DNA of 64,000 nt from Nocardia huaxiensis (lineage in GTDB: Bacteria > Actinomycetota > Actinomycetes > Mycobacteriales > Mycobacteriaceae): the NCBI RefSeq assembly GCF_013744875.1, contig NZ_CP059399.1, positions 5,704,001-5,768,000 on the forward strand. The letters run 5' to 3'. Below the pieces are notes generated by a model. The model saw only the letters and a program-made list of their open reading frames with translations. It did no database searches and was not told where the DNA came from. How positions within the stretch are numbered: the stretch's first letter is position 1; each line of letters begins with the position of its first letter. Made by a program: the position numbers and the translations under genes. This document shows, piece by piece, positions 1 through 8,702 of this stretch.

Positions 1-539
1 CCGAGGTATCCGGCCAGTTGGGCGCCGAAGAGGGAGGAGCCCAGAATGTAGAGGGGCACAATGCCTTCGGCGCGGGGAACGGCTTGGACGCCGGGGACGC
101 GGGACTTGCCGGAGAGGTAGCCCTGGAGTTCGAGGACGTCGTTGGGGAAGGCGTCGGCGGTTTCGTTGGTGCGGCGCAGGGCGCGCAGGGTGGTCTGGTC
201 GCTGCCGGGGGCGCGGCCCAGGCCGAGGTCGATGCGGCCGGGGTGCAGGGTTTCGAGGGTTCCGAACTGTTCGGCGATAACCAGGGGTGAATGGTTGGGC
301 AGCATGATGCCGCCCGCGCCGAGGCGGATGGTTTCGGTGTGGTTGGCCACGTGGGCGATGAGGACGCTGGTCGCGCTGGAGGCGATGGACTTCATATTGT
401 GGTGCTCGGCGTACCAGACGCGCCGGTAGCCGCTGCGTTCCGCGGTCTGCGCGAGCCTGACGCTGTTGTCGAAACTCGCACGCGCGGTCTGACCGCGGGT
501 GATGGTCGCCAGGTCGAGGAGGGAGAGCGCGGTGGGCAT
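1..539 (-). CDS. LLM-class flavin oxidoreductase, N-terminal part
   Basis: The gene reads leftward and runs off the left window edge, so only about 180 N-terminal residues are visible, starting at an ATG at 539. The protein begins [17 protein letters not shown] and contains [36 protein letters not shown] and [17 protein letters not shown]. These are the hallmarks of the luciferase-like monooxygenase family, MsnO8-type subgroup, which binds reduced flavin in a TIM barrel. The substrate cannot be told. It lies 81 bp downstream of the TetR gene on the same strand and could be the last gene of that operon or have its own promoter. The family call is firm, the function open. Confidence 0.85.
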   Translation of the reverse strand, partial: MPTALSLLDLATITRGQTARASFDNSVRLAQTAERSGYRRVWYAEHHNMKSIASSATSVLIAHVANHTETIRLGAGGIMLPNHSPLVIAEQFGTLETLHPGRIDLGLGRAPGSDQTTLRALRRTNETADAFPNDVLELQGYLSGKSRVPGVQAVPRAEGIVPLYILGSSLFGAQLAGYL

Positions 540-620
540 TCGGTCGCCTTTCGAGTTCGGAACACGTGCTCTGGATGGCAACGCACGAGCACCCGATTCC
601 AGTCCTTCGAGGCCGACCGG

Positions 621-1256
621 TCAGTCCGGCATCGTGTCGCGGGCGGTATAGCGCGGGCCGATGACGGCGAGCGCGGTCTCCACCGCCACATCGGTGATCG
701 CGCTGATCGGCTCGCCCGCCTCGATGGTGGAGGCGATGAGTTCCCGGTAGCCGCCGTAGAGGATGGTCGCCATCTGCCGGGTGGGCGGATGCAGGCCCGC
801 GGTGTGGAATTTCGGTGAGGCGGTGAGGTTTTCGATGAGTCCGATGAACGCCTCGGCCTCCTCGTGATGTTGCACGCGCGCGCTGTCGCCCATGGCCGGG
901 GATTCCCGGATCCAGGCCAGGCTGATGGTCAGGTCCTCTTCCGAGGACGCGATCCACGCTTCGACGGCCTGCCGGATCTGCACCTGCCAGGGCGCGGTCA
1001 CGTCGACGGCGGCGTAGATCCGTTCGATGGTGCGCCGGTTCCATTCCGACAGCACGGCGATGAAGCAGTCCTGTTTGCTGCTGAAGTGCTCGTAGAAGGT
1101 CCGCCGCGAGGTGCGGGCGTGGCGCACCACATCGGCGACGGTGGTGTCGCGGTAGCCGCGTTCGCGCAGCGCCTCGACCATGCCGTCGAGCAGGCGCCGC
1201 CGGAATCCGGATTCCGGCGACACCTCCGCGGTGATCTTCGTTTCGGCACGGGTCAC
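621..1256 (-). CDS. TetR-family regulator of the P450/EthA-type operon
   Basis: About 211 residues with an N-terminal TetR helix-turn-helix: RERGYRDTTVADVVRHARTS followed by RRTFYEHFSSKQDCF. The C-terminal ligand domain is divergent, as usual. A GTG start at 1256 lies 4 nt after the stop of the upstream monooxygenase gene and leaves a short tail before the HTH; an ATG further upstream would overlap that gene by about 85 bp and is less likely. It is the last gene of the leftward operon that begins with the P450. I infer that it represses this operon through the two palindromes at 5881-5920. M. tuberculosis EthR is divergent from ethA, whereas this regulator is co-transcribed, so it is an analogue at best. 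Confidence 0.85.
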   Translation of the reverse strand: MTRAETKITAEVSPESGFRRRLLDGMVEALRERGYRDTTVADVVRHARTSRRTFYEHFSSKQDCFIAVLSEWNRRTIERIYAAVDVTAPWQVQIRQAVEAWIASSEEDLTISLAWIRESPAMGDSARVQHHEEAEAFIGLIENLTASPKFHTAGLHPPTRQMATILYGGYRELIASTIEAGEPISAITDVAVETALAVIGPRYTARDTMPD

Positions 1257-1260
1257 GAGG

Positions 1261-2730
1261 TCAGCGTAGTTGCTCGAGCCGCGACACCGTCTTGCCGAAC
1301 CGCATGGTGCCGTCCTCGATGCGCCCGTGCCGCAGGGTGACGACATCCTGGGCGTAGTTCATGCCCAACCGCCACGGTGAACGCGTTCCGGCCTTCGGGA
1401 AGTGGTCGATGGCGCGCAGCACATATCCGGCTTGGAAGTCGAGCAGCGGCCGGTCACCGATGGCCGGGTCGGGCCACGGTGTGCAGTGGTCGTATCCATT
1501 ACTGTCCATGTAGCGCAGCAGCCGGCACACGAATTCGCTGACCAGATCGGCTTTCAGCGTCCAGGAGGCATTGGTGTAGCCGATGGTGAACGCGAAGTTC
1601 GGCAGGCCGCCGAGCATCATGCCCTTGTAGGCCATGGTCGAGGGCAGATCGATCTGTTTGCCGTCGACGCCGAACTCGATGCCGCCCAGGGCGAGCAGTT
1701 GCAGGCCGGTCGCGGTGACCACGATGTCGGCGTCCAATTCCTGCCCCGAGCGCAGCGCGATGCCGCGCTCGGTGAAGTGGTCGATGCGATCGGTGACCAC
1801 CGAGGCCGCCCCGGAGCTGATGGCCCGGAACAGGTCGGCGTCCGGGACCAGGCACAGGCGCTGATCCCAGGGCCCGTACTCCGGCTTGAAATGCGTGTCG
1901 ACGTCATAGCCCGCGGGCAGCTGTTTGATGGTCTGGCTGCGGAAGAAGTTGCGCATCATGGCCGGTCGCCGCTGACTGAGCTGGTAGATCAGCGTGCCGA
2001 TGGCCACGTTCTTCCAGCGCGTGATGGCGTAGGCGCGGCGCGGGCCGAGCAGTTCGCGCAGCCGATTGGCGATGGGGTCCTCGGTGGGCAGCGTCATGAT
2101 GTAGGTCGGTGATCGCTGCAGCATGGTCACGTGCGCCGCGGTTTCGGCCAGCGCCGGGACGAGGGTGACCGCGGTCGCGCCGCTGCCGATGACCACCACG
2201 CGTTTTCCGGTGCAGTCCAGCTCTTGCGGCCAATGCTGCGGATGCACCACCTGGCCGCCGAAGTCGCCGATGCCCGCGAATTCCGGGGTGTAGCCCTGGT
2301 CGTAGCGGTAGTAGCCGCTGCACACGTAAAGGAATGCGCAGGTGAGGGTTTCGGTGCCGCCGTCGTGCTCGACCCGCACCGTCCACCGGGACTCCGCACT
2401 GGACCAGTCGGCGCGAATCACCCGGTGCCCGTAGCGAATTCGCTTGTCGATTCCCGCTTCGGCAGCGGTGTCGCGCACATACCGCAGGATGGACGGCCCG
2501 TCGGCGATGGCTTTCGCGTCGGTCCACGGCCGGAACCGGTATCCGAGCGTGTGCATATCGCTGTCCGACCGCACGCCCGGATACCGGAACAGATCCCACG
2601 TCCCGCCGATGCTGTTGCGCGCCTCCAGGATTGCGTAGGTGCGCAGCGGAAACGCCTCCTGTAGATGGCGGGCCGCCCCGATGCCGGACAGTCCCGCACC
2701 CACAATGAGGACGTCGAAGTGCTCGTTCAA
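1261..2730 (-). CDS. ethA: EthA-type FAD-dependent Baeyer-Villiger monooxygenase
   Basis: A class B flavoprotein monooxygenase of 489 residues, the same length as mycobacterial EthA, using NADPH and O2 to oxidise ketones or thioamides. Visible motifs: N-terminal FAD site GAGLSGIGAA, then GGTWDLFRYPGVRSDSDM, a Baeyer-Villiger fingerprint FGGQVVHPQHWP near residue 160 (F-x-G-x3-H-x3-W), a second Rossmann site GSGATA near 183, and GYTNASWTLKADLVSEF near the C-terminus. These stretches match EthA closely from memory. The TTG start at 2730 overlaps the SDR stop by 4 nt (TTGA), indicating translational coupling. Position in a P450-hydrolase-SDR operon suggests sequential oxidation of a lipid or terpenoid ketone. 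The physiological substrate is unknown. Confidence 0.88.
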   Translation of the reverse strand: MNEHFDVLIVGAGLSGIGAARHLQEAFPLRTYAILEARNSIGGTWDLFRYPGVRSDSDMHTLGYRFRPWTDAKAIADGPSILRYVRDTAAEAGIDKRIRYGHRVIRADWSSAESRWTVRVEHDGGTETLTCAFLYVCSGYYRYDQGYTPEFAGIGDFGGQVVHPQHWPQELDCTGKRVVVIGSGATAVTLVPALAETAAHVTMLQRSPTYIMTLPTEDPIANRLRELLGPRRAYAITRWKNVAIGTLIYQLSQRRPAMMRNFFRSQTIKQLPAGYDVDTHFKPEYGPWDQRLCLVPDADLFRAISSGAASVVTDRIDHFTERGIALRSGQELDADIVVTATGLQLLALGGIEFGVDGKQIDLPSTMAYKGMMLGGLPNFAFTIGYTNASWTLKADLVSEFVCRLLRYMDSNGYDHCTPWPDPAIGDRPLLDFQAGYVLRAIDHFPKAGTRSPWRLGMNYAQDVVTLRHGRIEDGTMRFGKTVSRLEQLR

Positions 2731-3599
2731 TGCTTGGCTCCCTTGCCGCCGCGCGCGCGAATGACCCGCTCCGCCAGTTCCATGACGCCCATGTAGTGGG
2801 TCGGAGTGATCCGGGCGAGCGCGTCGACGAGATAGGCGTCCGGCCCGACCAGGATTCGAGCCTTCCCGCGTTCCACACCGCGGCAGATGATCTCGGCCGC
2901 CTTGTCCGCCGTGGTGATGGTGACCTTCTCGAATTCGGCCGCCATCTGCTCGTGCGTGCGGCCCTTGCCTTCGGGGTCCTTCCGCACCCGCGCATTGCGG
3001 GCGATATTGGTCTTGATCCCGCCCGGATGGACGGTCACCGCCGACACACCGGTACCCCGAAGTTCCTGCCGCAGTGCGTCGGTGAACCCGCGCACCGCGA
3101 ATTTGGCGGCGCAGTAGGCGCTTTCGTAGGGCACGCCGACCAGACCGTAAACGCTCGAGGTATTGACGATGACGCCCTGATCCTGTTCCACCAGCAGCGG
3201 CAGAAACGCCCGCGTGCCGTTCACGACCCCGTCGAAGTTGATCTGCCGCAACCATTCGTCGTCGGCGGGGACGGCGTCGAGCACCGAGGACGCCACCGCC
3301 ACACCGGCATTGTTGAACACGGCCGCCAGGGGCGCGTCCAGCCAGCCGCGCACCTCGTCGGCGAAAGCCAGTTGATCGTCGGCGTCACGGACATCGAGCA
3401 CCCGGGTGAGCACCGGACTGTTCAGCGCGGCCGCCGTCTGCTTCAACCCCGCCTCGTCGATATCGGCGAGCGCGACCGGAGATCCTGTGCGGGACAGGAA
3501 TTGGGCCAGGCCGCGGCCGATGCCGGAGGCCGCGCCGGTGATCATGACGGGCCGCCCGGCCAGTGGCCGCGTGATTCGAGTTCTAGAGATTCGGGACAT
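2727..3599 (-). CDS. Short-chain dehydrogenase/reductase (SDR)
   Basis: A classical SDR of 290 residues. It has the NAD(P) site TGAASGIGRGLA near the N-terminus, NNAG (VFNNAGVAVA), and the catalytic triad S...Y-x3-K in NTSSVYGLVGVPYESAYCAAKFA. The ATG at 3599 is chosen because GAGGAG lies 5 nt upstream; the longer reading from 3626 lacks a ribosome site. It overlaps the preceding hydrolase gene by 17 nt and is followed at once by the monooxygenase. In this context it probably interconverts an alcohol and the ketone taken by the Baeyer-Villiger enzyme; that link is inference. Confidence 0.9.
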   Translation of the reverse strand: MSRISRTRITRPLAGRPVMITGAASGIGRGLAQFLSRTGSPVALADIDEAGLKQTAAALNSPVLTRVLDVRDADDQLAFADEVRGWLDAPLAAVFNNAGVAVASSVLDAVPADDEWLRQINFDGVVNGTRAFLPLLVEQDQGVIVNTSSVYGLVGVPYESAYCAAKFAVRGFTDALRQELRGTGVSAVTVHPGGIKTNIARNARVRKDPEGKGRTHEQMAAEFEKVTITTADKAAEIICRGVERGKARILVGPDAYLVDALARITPTHYMGVMELAERVIRARGGKGAKH

Positions 3600-4488
3600 C
3601 GCTGCTCCTCGCCGCGCTGCGAACATGGTCGTCGATGAGGTCGGTCAGGAGGGGCCACAGCCCGACGGGCAGATCGTGTCCCATGCCGGGCACGGTGTGC
3701 CGCCGCGCTCCGGGAATCGCGCGAGCGGTGGCCGCTCCCCCGCTCGGGTTCACCATGCGGTCCCGGTCGCCGTGCACGACCAGGGTCGGGGCGGTGATGG
3801 TGCGCAGTTCCCGGGTTCGATTGCCGGACTTGAAGATTCCGGCGAGCTGACGACCGACACCGGGGGCCGGGAACTCGTCGCGATCCCAGGTGAGTGCGGC
3901 GGCCGCCCGCACGGCCTGCTCGTCGAAGGGATATCCGGCGGCGCAGATGTGCCGCCAGATCCGCACCGCGGCTTCGATATGCGCGTCGCGCGTGCGGGCG
4001 GGTTCGGCGAACATGAGCCGCCAGGTGGACAGGGCCGGACGCCCGAGGCGCAGCGCGCCCGTGGTGGACATGATCGAGGTCAGTGACGTCACCCGGCGCG
4101 GAGCGCGCGCGGCGATGGTCTGCGCGATCATGCCGCCCATGGACATGCCGACCAGATGCGCGGATTCGAGGCCGAGCGCATCGAGCAAACCGACTGTGTC
4201 CCCGGCCAAGTCGCCGATGTCGTACTGGTCCGGATGCCAGCGGCGGCGCAGCAGATCACCCGGTCCGGGCGGACGGAATGTCGCATGCGTGGATTTGCCG
4301 ACATCGCGATTGTCGAACCGGATCACGTGATAGCCGCGCTCCACGAGCAATCGGCACAGGCCATCCGGCCATTCGTGGTACTGCTGGCCGAGTCCGGCGA
4401 TGAACAGCAGCGGCACCCCGCCCTCGTCACCGGAGCGGTGGTAGGCCAGCGAGATTCCCCGGCCGACCTCGGCGATCTGCTCGGTCAT
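3583..4488 (-). CDS. Alpha/beta hydrolase
   Basis: An alpha/beta-hydrolase fold protein of 301 residues. The nucleophile elbow is GMSMGG within HLVGMSMGGMIAQTIAA; the oxyanion-hole side is FIAGLGQQYHEWPDGL; the late Asp lies in VVHGDRDRMVNP and the His in VPGMGHDLP. Ester or lactone hydrolysis is the usual activity, which would fit cleavage of the ester or lactone made by the adjacent Baeyer-Villiger monooxygenase. The ATG overlaps the P450 stop by 4 nt (ATGA). No signal peptide is seen, so it is probably cytoplasmic. Confidence 0.9.
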   Translation of the reverse strand: MTEQIAEVGRGISLAYHRSGDEGGVPLLFIAGLGQQYHEWPDGLCRLLVERGYHVIRFDNRDVGKSTHATFRPPGPGDLLRRRWHPDQYDIGDLAGDTVGLLDALGLESAHLVGMSMGGMIAQTIAARAPRRVTSLTSIMSTTGALRLGRPALSTWRLMFAEPARTRDAHIEAAVRIWRHICAAGYPFDEQAVRAAAALTWDRDEFPAPGVGRQLAGIFKSGNRTRELRTITAPTLVVHGDRDRMVNPSGGAATARAIPGARRHTVPGMGHDLPVGLWPLLTDLIDDHVRSAARSSDVPNL

Positions 4489-5864
4489 GCGGTGACCTCG
4501 GCGGTCGTCATCGAATCGGACTGCGCCGGAGCGGTTTCCGTGTTCCGCGCCGACGTGGATGGGAGCGGGAACCGGCGGCGCACCACGGCCCGCCCCTTCT
4601 TCGCGGGCACCAGCGCGACACCCCGGAAGTGCGTGCGCTCATCGGGCGCATCGGTGGGTTCGAGCGTGAAATCCCGTAGCAGCGTGCGCAGGACGATATT
4701 CAGCTCCATGGTCGCGAACGACGCGCCGATGCACCGGCGCGCCCCACCGCCGAACGGTATCCAGCTCCACGTTCCGGGTCGCTCGCCGAGGAACCGATCC
4801 GGGTCGAAGGCGCGGGCGTTGGGGAACAGTTCCTCGTTGTCGTGCATCAATCGGATGCTGACCATGACGTTCTGCCCGCGCGGTAGTGTCCACCGGCCGA
4901 GCTGGAACGATTCCGCCCGCACCATGCGCGCGGTGAAGTCGATGACCGGCCGCACCCGCTGCACCTCCACCAGGGTGGCCTCGCGCAGCGCGGATCCGCC
5001 CGCATCGGCTTCGGTGACCAAGCGCCGCAACAGGTCCGGATGCCGGCGCAGCCGTTCCACGGTCCAGGCCAGGGTGGTGGCGGTGGTTTCGTGCCCGGCG
5101 GTGAGCAGGGTCAGCAGTTCGTCGGCGATGTGCTCGCGGCTCATGGGCGTGCCGTCCTCGTAGCGGGACTGCAGCATCATGGCGAGCACATCGTTGCGGT
5201 CGCCGAGCCCGGGATCGTTTGCGGCGCGGTCGATCAGCCGGGCCACGATCCGATCGTAGGAGCGCCGGTGGCGGCGGAACCGCGCCCACGGCCCGTAGGG
5301 TCCGAGGAATCCGTGCGGTACGGGCAGCGCGGCCAGCGCGGAGCCGAGCAGCACCAATTTCGGTAGCAGCGTGCGCAATTGCTCGAATTCGGCGCCTTCG
5401 GCTCCGAAGACCGCGCGCAGGATCACATTCAGCGTGATCCGCGACATCGAGTCCATGGTGGCGAATTCGCGCCCCTCCGGCCAGCCCGCCATCTCGCGGA
5501 CCGTCTCCTCCTCGATGAGCTGTTCGTATACCGCGAGCCGCCGGCCGTGGAAGGGCGGTGTCAGCAGCTTGCGCTGTTTGCGATGCGCGTCGCCCTTCAG
5601 CGAGAAGAGCGATCCGGGTCCGAGGAATTCCCCGAGGTTCACGTCGATGGTGTCCACCAGGTCGCTCGGCGCGGTGAACAGCGCCTTGACCTCCGCCGGA
5701 TCAGAGAGCACGACCGAGGATCCGAAGCGCGGCAGCACCACCGTGAAGGCGTCCCCGTAGAGCTCGTGCCAGCTCCGCCAGGCTCGGGTGCGCCCGGACA
5801 GAATCCGCAAGGCGTGAACGAGGCCGGGGGACGATGGCCCGGCGGGAAGTTTCGCAGTGGTCAT
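4485..5864 (-). CDS. Cytochrome P450, first gene of the operon
   Basis: A P450 of 459 residues with all landmarks: I-helix LLTAGHETTATTLAW near residue 256, ExxR as EVQR near 302, and the heme ligand loop FGGGARRCIGASFA near 376. The layout and length resemble the CYP136/138-like group of mycolic-acid actinomycetes, but I cannot assign a family number. The ATG at 5864 is preferred over the in-frame GTG at 5870 because GAGGGG sits 5-6 nt before the ATG. It opens the operon that continues through hydrolase, SDR, EthA-type monooxygenase and TetR. No ferredoxin gene is adjacent. Confidence 0.92.
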   Translation of the reverse strand: MTTAKLPAGPSSPGLVHALRILSGRTRAWRSWHELYGDAFTVVLPRFGSSVVLSDPAEVKALFTAPSDLVDTIDVNLGEFLGPGSLFSLKGDAHRKQRKLLTPPFHGRRLAVYEQLIEEETVREMAGWPEGREFATMDSMSRITLNVILRAVFGAEGAEFEQLRTLLPKLVLLGSALAALPVPHGFLGPYGPWARFRRHRRSYDRIVARLIDRAANDPGLGDRNDVLAMMLQSRYEDGTPMSREHIADELLTLLTAGHETTATTLAWTVERLRRHPDLLRRLVTEADAGGSALREATLVEVQRVRPVIDFTARMVRAESFQLGRWTLPRGQNVMVSIRLMHDNEELFPNARAFDPDRFLGERPGTWSWIPFGGGARRCIGASFATMELNIVLRTLLRDFTLEPTDAPDERTHFRGVALVPAKKGRAVVRRRFPLPSTSARNTETAPAQSDSMTTAEVTA

Positions 5865-5880
5865 AGCCACCCCTCACCGT

Positions 5881-5920
5881 GGTACTCCTGTGTACCAGCG
5901 CAACGGTACGCGTACGTACC
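5881..5920. promoter_or_regulatory. Tandem GGTAC-N6-GTACC operator before the P450 operon
   Basis: Two imperfect palindromes with identical 5-bp arms: GGTACTCCTGTGTACC at 5881-5896 and GGTACGCGTACGTACC at 5905-5920, 24 bp apart start to start. They lie 17-56 nt upstream of the P450 ATG. Size, symmetry and tandem arrangement are typical of TetR-family operators. The obvious candidate ligand is the TetR encoded at the end of the same operon (inference). Confidence 0.7.
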
Positions 5921-6006
5921 AGGGTGTGGCAAGGGTCACTTTCACAGTGCCCGAAAGGCTTTCGACGTGGGAATTCGTTACCGGCGCAAACCCGGCTACC
6001 GCGCAG

Positions 6007-7197
6007 CTACGGAATATTGCGCTCATCCGCCGGCGGCACCGCCGGAGGGGGCGGTGGCGCGGCCGCGGCATCGATCTGCTCGCTGAGATAGCGCAGGATG
6101 ACCGTGCCCGCCGCGGCCACCGGCACCGCGAGGAACGCACCGACGATCCCGTAGAGCGAGCCGCCCACGGTAATGGCCAGCAGCACCACCACGGCGTGCA
6201 TCTGCATACTGCGGCTCTGCAGAACCGGTTGCAGCACATTGCCTTCCAGCTGCTGCACCGCGATGATGATGGCGAGCACGATGAGCGCCTGCGTCACGCC
6301 CTTGGCGACCAGGGCCACCAGCACCGCCAGCGCGCCCGCGACGAACGCGCCCACGATGGGCACGAATCCGCCGAGGAAGGTGAGCACGGTCAGCACGGCC
6401 GCGAGCGGAATCCCCATGATCACCAGTCCGAGGCCGATGAGCACCGCGTCGATCAAGCTGACCAGCGCCTGTACCCGGATGAACCCGCCGAGGGTGACCC
6501 ACACCCGGTTCAGCACCTCTTCGACGTGCCGGCCGCCCTTGCTGCCGATGATCGTGTGCAGCCACGGCAGCAGCTTCGGCCCGTCCTTGACGAAGAAGAA
6601 CGCCAGCACCAGCACCAGGAACAGCGTGACGATGGCGGAGGTGGCGGTGCTGACGCCGCTGAAGACGCCGGTGGCGATGCGCTCGGCGCTGGACTGCAGC
6701 CGGGAGATGAGCGCGTCGACGGCCGAATCCAGTTGCTCCTGACGGATATTCAGCGGCGGGCCCTGCAACCAGTCGCGCACCCGATTGATGCCCTCACTGG
6801 ATTGGTCGGCCAGATCCGGCGCCTGATCGACCACCGACGGCACGATGAGCGCGATCACTCCGGCCAGCACGGCGAGCAGGCCCACCGTGGTAGTCGCGGC
6901 CGCCGCCGACGGCGGAAATCCGCGCTCGCGTAGCCATTTGGTGGGCGGCCACAGCACGGTCGCGACCACCAGCGCCAGCGTCATGGGCAGGATCGCGACC
7001 CAGAGCCGGGCGATGAGGAATCCGAGCACCCACGCCCCCGCCGCGATGGCGACCACGGCCAGCGACCATTTGGCAAGCCACAGGACACCGCGCCCGATGA
7101 CCTGCCCGCGATCGGGTTCGGCCGTGTCCGGATTGCCGGGTGTGCCGTCCGGATCGGCGGGCGGCTCGGGAGTGGGTTCGTGCTTCGGCTCGCTCAC
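6007..7197 (-). CDS. AI-2E family transporter (putative permease)
   Basis: A polytopic membrane protein of 396 residues. A Pro/Glu-rich cytosolic N-terminus of about 35 residues is followed by a hydrophobic pair, a soluble middle segment (residues ~120-190), and four or more C-terminal helices. Family hallmarks are FFFVKDGPKLLPWL, GGFVPIVGAFVAG and QQLEGNVLQPVLQSRSMQMH with the Pro-rich cytosolic tail. The family includes TqsA and Na+/H+ antiporter-like exporters; the substrate is not predictable. It ends 137 bp upstream of the P450 operator region, reads in the same direction and probably forms its own transcript. Confidence 0.88.
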   Translation of the reverse strand: MSEPKHEPTPEPPADPDGTPGNPDTAEPDRGQVIGRGVLWLAKWSLAVVAIAAGAWVLGFLIARLWVAILPMTLALVVATVLWPPTKWLRERGFPPSAAAATTTVGLLAVLAGVIALIVPSVVDQAPDLADQSSEGINRVRDWLQGPPLNIRQEQLDSAVDALISRLQSSAERIATGVFSGVSTATSAIVTLFLVLVLAFFFVKDGPKLLPWLHTIIGSKGGRHVEEVLNRVWVTLGGFIRVQALVSLIDAVLIGLGLVIMGIPLAAVLTVLTFLGGFVPIVGAFVAGALAVLVALVAKGVTQALIVLAIIIAVQQLEGNVLQPVLQSRSMQMHAVVVLLAITVGGSLYGIVGAFLAVPVAAAGTVILRYLSEQIDAAAAPPPPPAVPPADERNIP

Positions 7198-7243
7198 GCC
7201 CCACAGTCTGGCACGAGCGCGCCTCGGATTTCGGGAGCGCGAC

Positions 7244-8053
7244 TCATCGGACGGCGTTGCCGCGTGCGCCGTAGGCGGCCGGTGAGCGCCCGACCATCGC
7301 CTTGAAGTCGCGGGCGAAGTGGGCCTGATCGGCGTAGCCGAGTTCGGCGGCGAGGGTGGCGAGATCGACGCCGGTGTCGTCGAGGCGCTGGGCGGCCTCG
7401 TGCAGGCGGTAGCGCTGGATCACCCACTTCGGGGAGACGCCGATGTGCTGGCGGAACAGCTTCTGCAGGTAGCGTTTTCCGAACGCGAATCGGTCGGTGA
7501 GGTCGTCGACGCGCAGGATCGTGCGGTCGGCGCGAATACCGTCGGCGATCTCATTGAGCAGCACCGTGGTGTCGGTGACGTTCGGAAACTGTTCGCGGAC
7601 AAAGTCTTCCGAGAGCGTACGGCGCAGGTCGCTGTCGGGCTCCGCGGTGATGCGCGCGGCGAGGACCTCGGCGGCGGGGCCGAGCACCGTCGCTCCCGCG
7701 ACCACCCGATCGGTCAGATCAGCGACAGTGCGCCCGGTGAGCGCGTGAAATCCGGCCGGGCGGAAGGTTATTCCGAAGATGTCGCCGCTGCCGGCGAGAG
7801 TCTGGGTGTATCGGCCACGCAGCACCCCGTGCACGCGGCACTGCCCCGACTCGACCGCCACGACCACCGCCGGGTTCGGCAGCACCTCCACGGGGAACGG
7901 GTCCCGATCGCGCAGATCCCAGCGCACCGCCCAGCAGTGCGCGACCACGTCGGTGAGGTCGGCCTCGACCGGAATGAGGGCCTCCCGGTACACGCCCGCG
8001 CCCGCGTGCGGGTCGAGCAGCCCGCGCGGCGGCTTGTCGGTGGTGGCATCCAT
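7244..8053 (-). CDS. AraC-family regulator
   Basis: About 269 residues: an N-terminal DUF6597-like cupin region (HCWAVRWDLRDRDPFPVEVLPNP) and a C-terminal AraC/XylS double HTH (YLQKLFRQHIGVSPKWVIQRYRLHEAAQRL, then ELGYADQAHFARDFKAMVGRSPAAY). The ATG at 8053 is chosen over an in-frame TTG at 8083; neither has a clear ribosome site. The next gene, DUF3224, is divergent with only 65 bp between them, so it is a likely target (inference). Confidence 0.87.
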   Translation of the reverse strand: MDATTDKPPRGLLDPHAGAGVYREALIPVEADLTDVVAHCWAVRWDLRDRDPFPVEVLPNPAVVVAVESGQCRVHGVLRGRYTQTLAGSGDIFGITFRPAGFHALTGRTVADLTDRVVAGATVLGPAAEVLAARITAEPDSDLRRTLSEDFVREQFPNVTDTTVLLNEIADGIRADRTILRVDDLTDRFAFGKRYLQKLFRQHIGVSPKWVIQRYRLHEAAQRLDDTGVDLATLAAELGYADQAHFARDFKAMVGRSPAAYGARGNAVR

Positions 8054-8118
8054 GGCCGGCGTCCGATGTTCGCGTTTGTTCAAGACGGTCGTACGGCTCC
8101 GACCCTAACGTCAGCCGC

Positions 8119-8520
8119 ATGAACGAGACACACAGAGCAACCGGATCCATCGAATCGAAATCCTGGGAGCAGAGCGACTTCGCGGGCGGCGACGGTCCGG
8201 CGCTCGCCGTCGCGAAGGGTTCGGACCTGTATCGCGGCGGGATCGAGGGCGAGGCCGAATGGCAGGGCCTGACCTGCACCGCCGCTGACGGCAGCGGTTC
8301 GTTCGACAGCCTGCAGCGGACGCGCTGCACGCTGGGCGGGCGCACCGGAAGCTTCGTCCTGCGCATGACCGGCACCTTCGAGGCCACCGGCGATTCGCGG
8401 GCCGACTGGTCCGTCGTGCCGGGGTCGGGTACCGGTGAGCTGGCTGGGCTCGCGGGCAGCGGCGGCTACGAATCCACGGCGGGCACGCACACCTACACCC
8501 TCACCTACCACTTCGAATAG
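8119..8520 (+). CDS. DUF3224 family protein
   Basis: A 133-residue protein of the DUF3224 family, a small beta-barrel related to allene oxide cyclase-like folds. The beta-rich sequence and the closing pattern GTGELAGLAGSGGYEST...YTLTYHFE support it. It is divergent from the AraC gene. No signal peptide is present. The biochemical role of the family is unknown to me. Confidence 0.8.
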   Translation: MNETHRATGSIESKSWEQSDFAGGDGPALAVAKGSDLYRGGIEGEAEWQGLTCTAADGSGSFDSLQRTRCTLGGRTGSFVLRMTGTFEATGDSRADWSVVPGSGTGELAGLAGSGGYESTAGTHTYTLTYHFE

Positions 8521-8702
8521 CCCACGGCCCGCCCGGCCTTCGCGGCCCACTCCCGGAAGCGACCCACCAGTCTGGTGAACAGCGGGCGACCGGTGCGGCG
8601 GTAACGTGGACAGTTGGTCCGCCTTTCGTTTGCCGACCGGTAACCCTCGTGTGAAACAACGGACGCTGAATCGATGGGCAGTTTTCTGGAGGTGGGTAGG
8701 AC

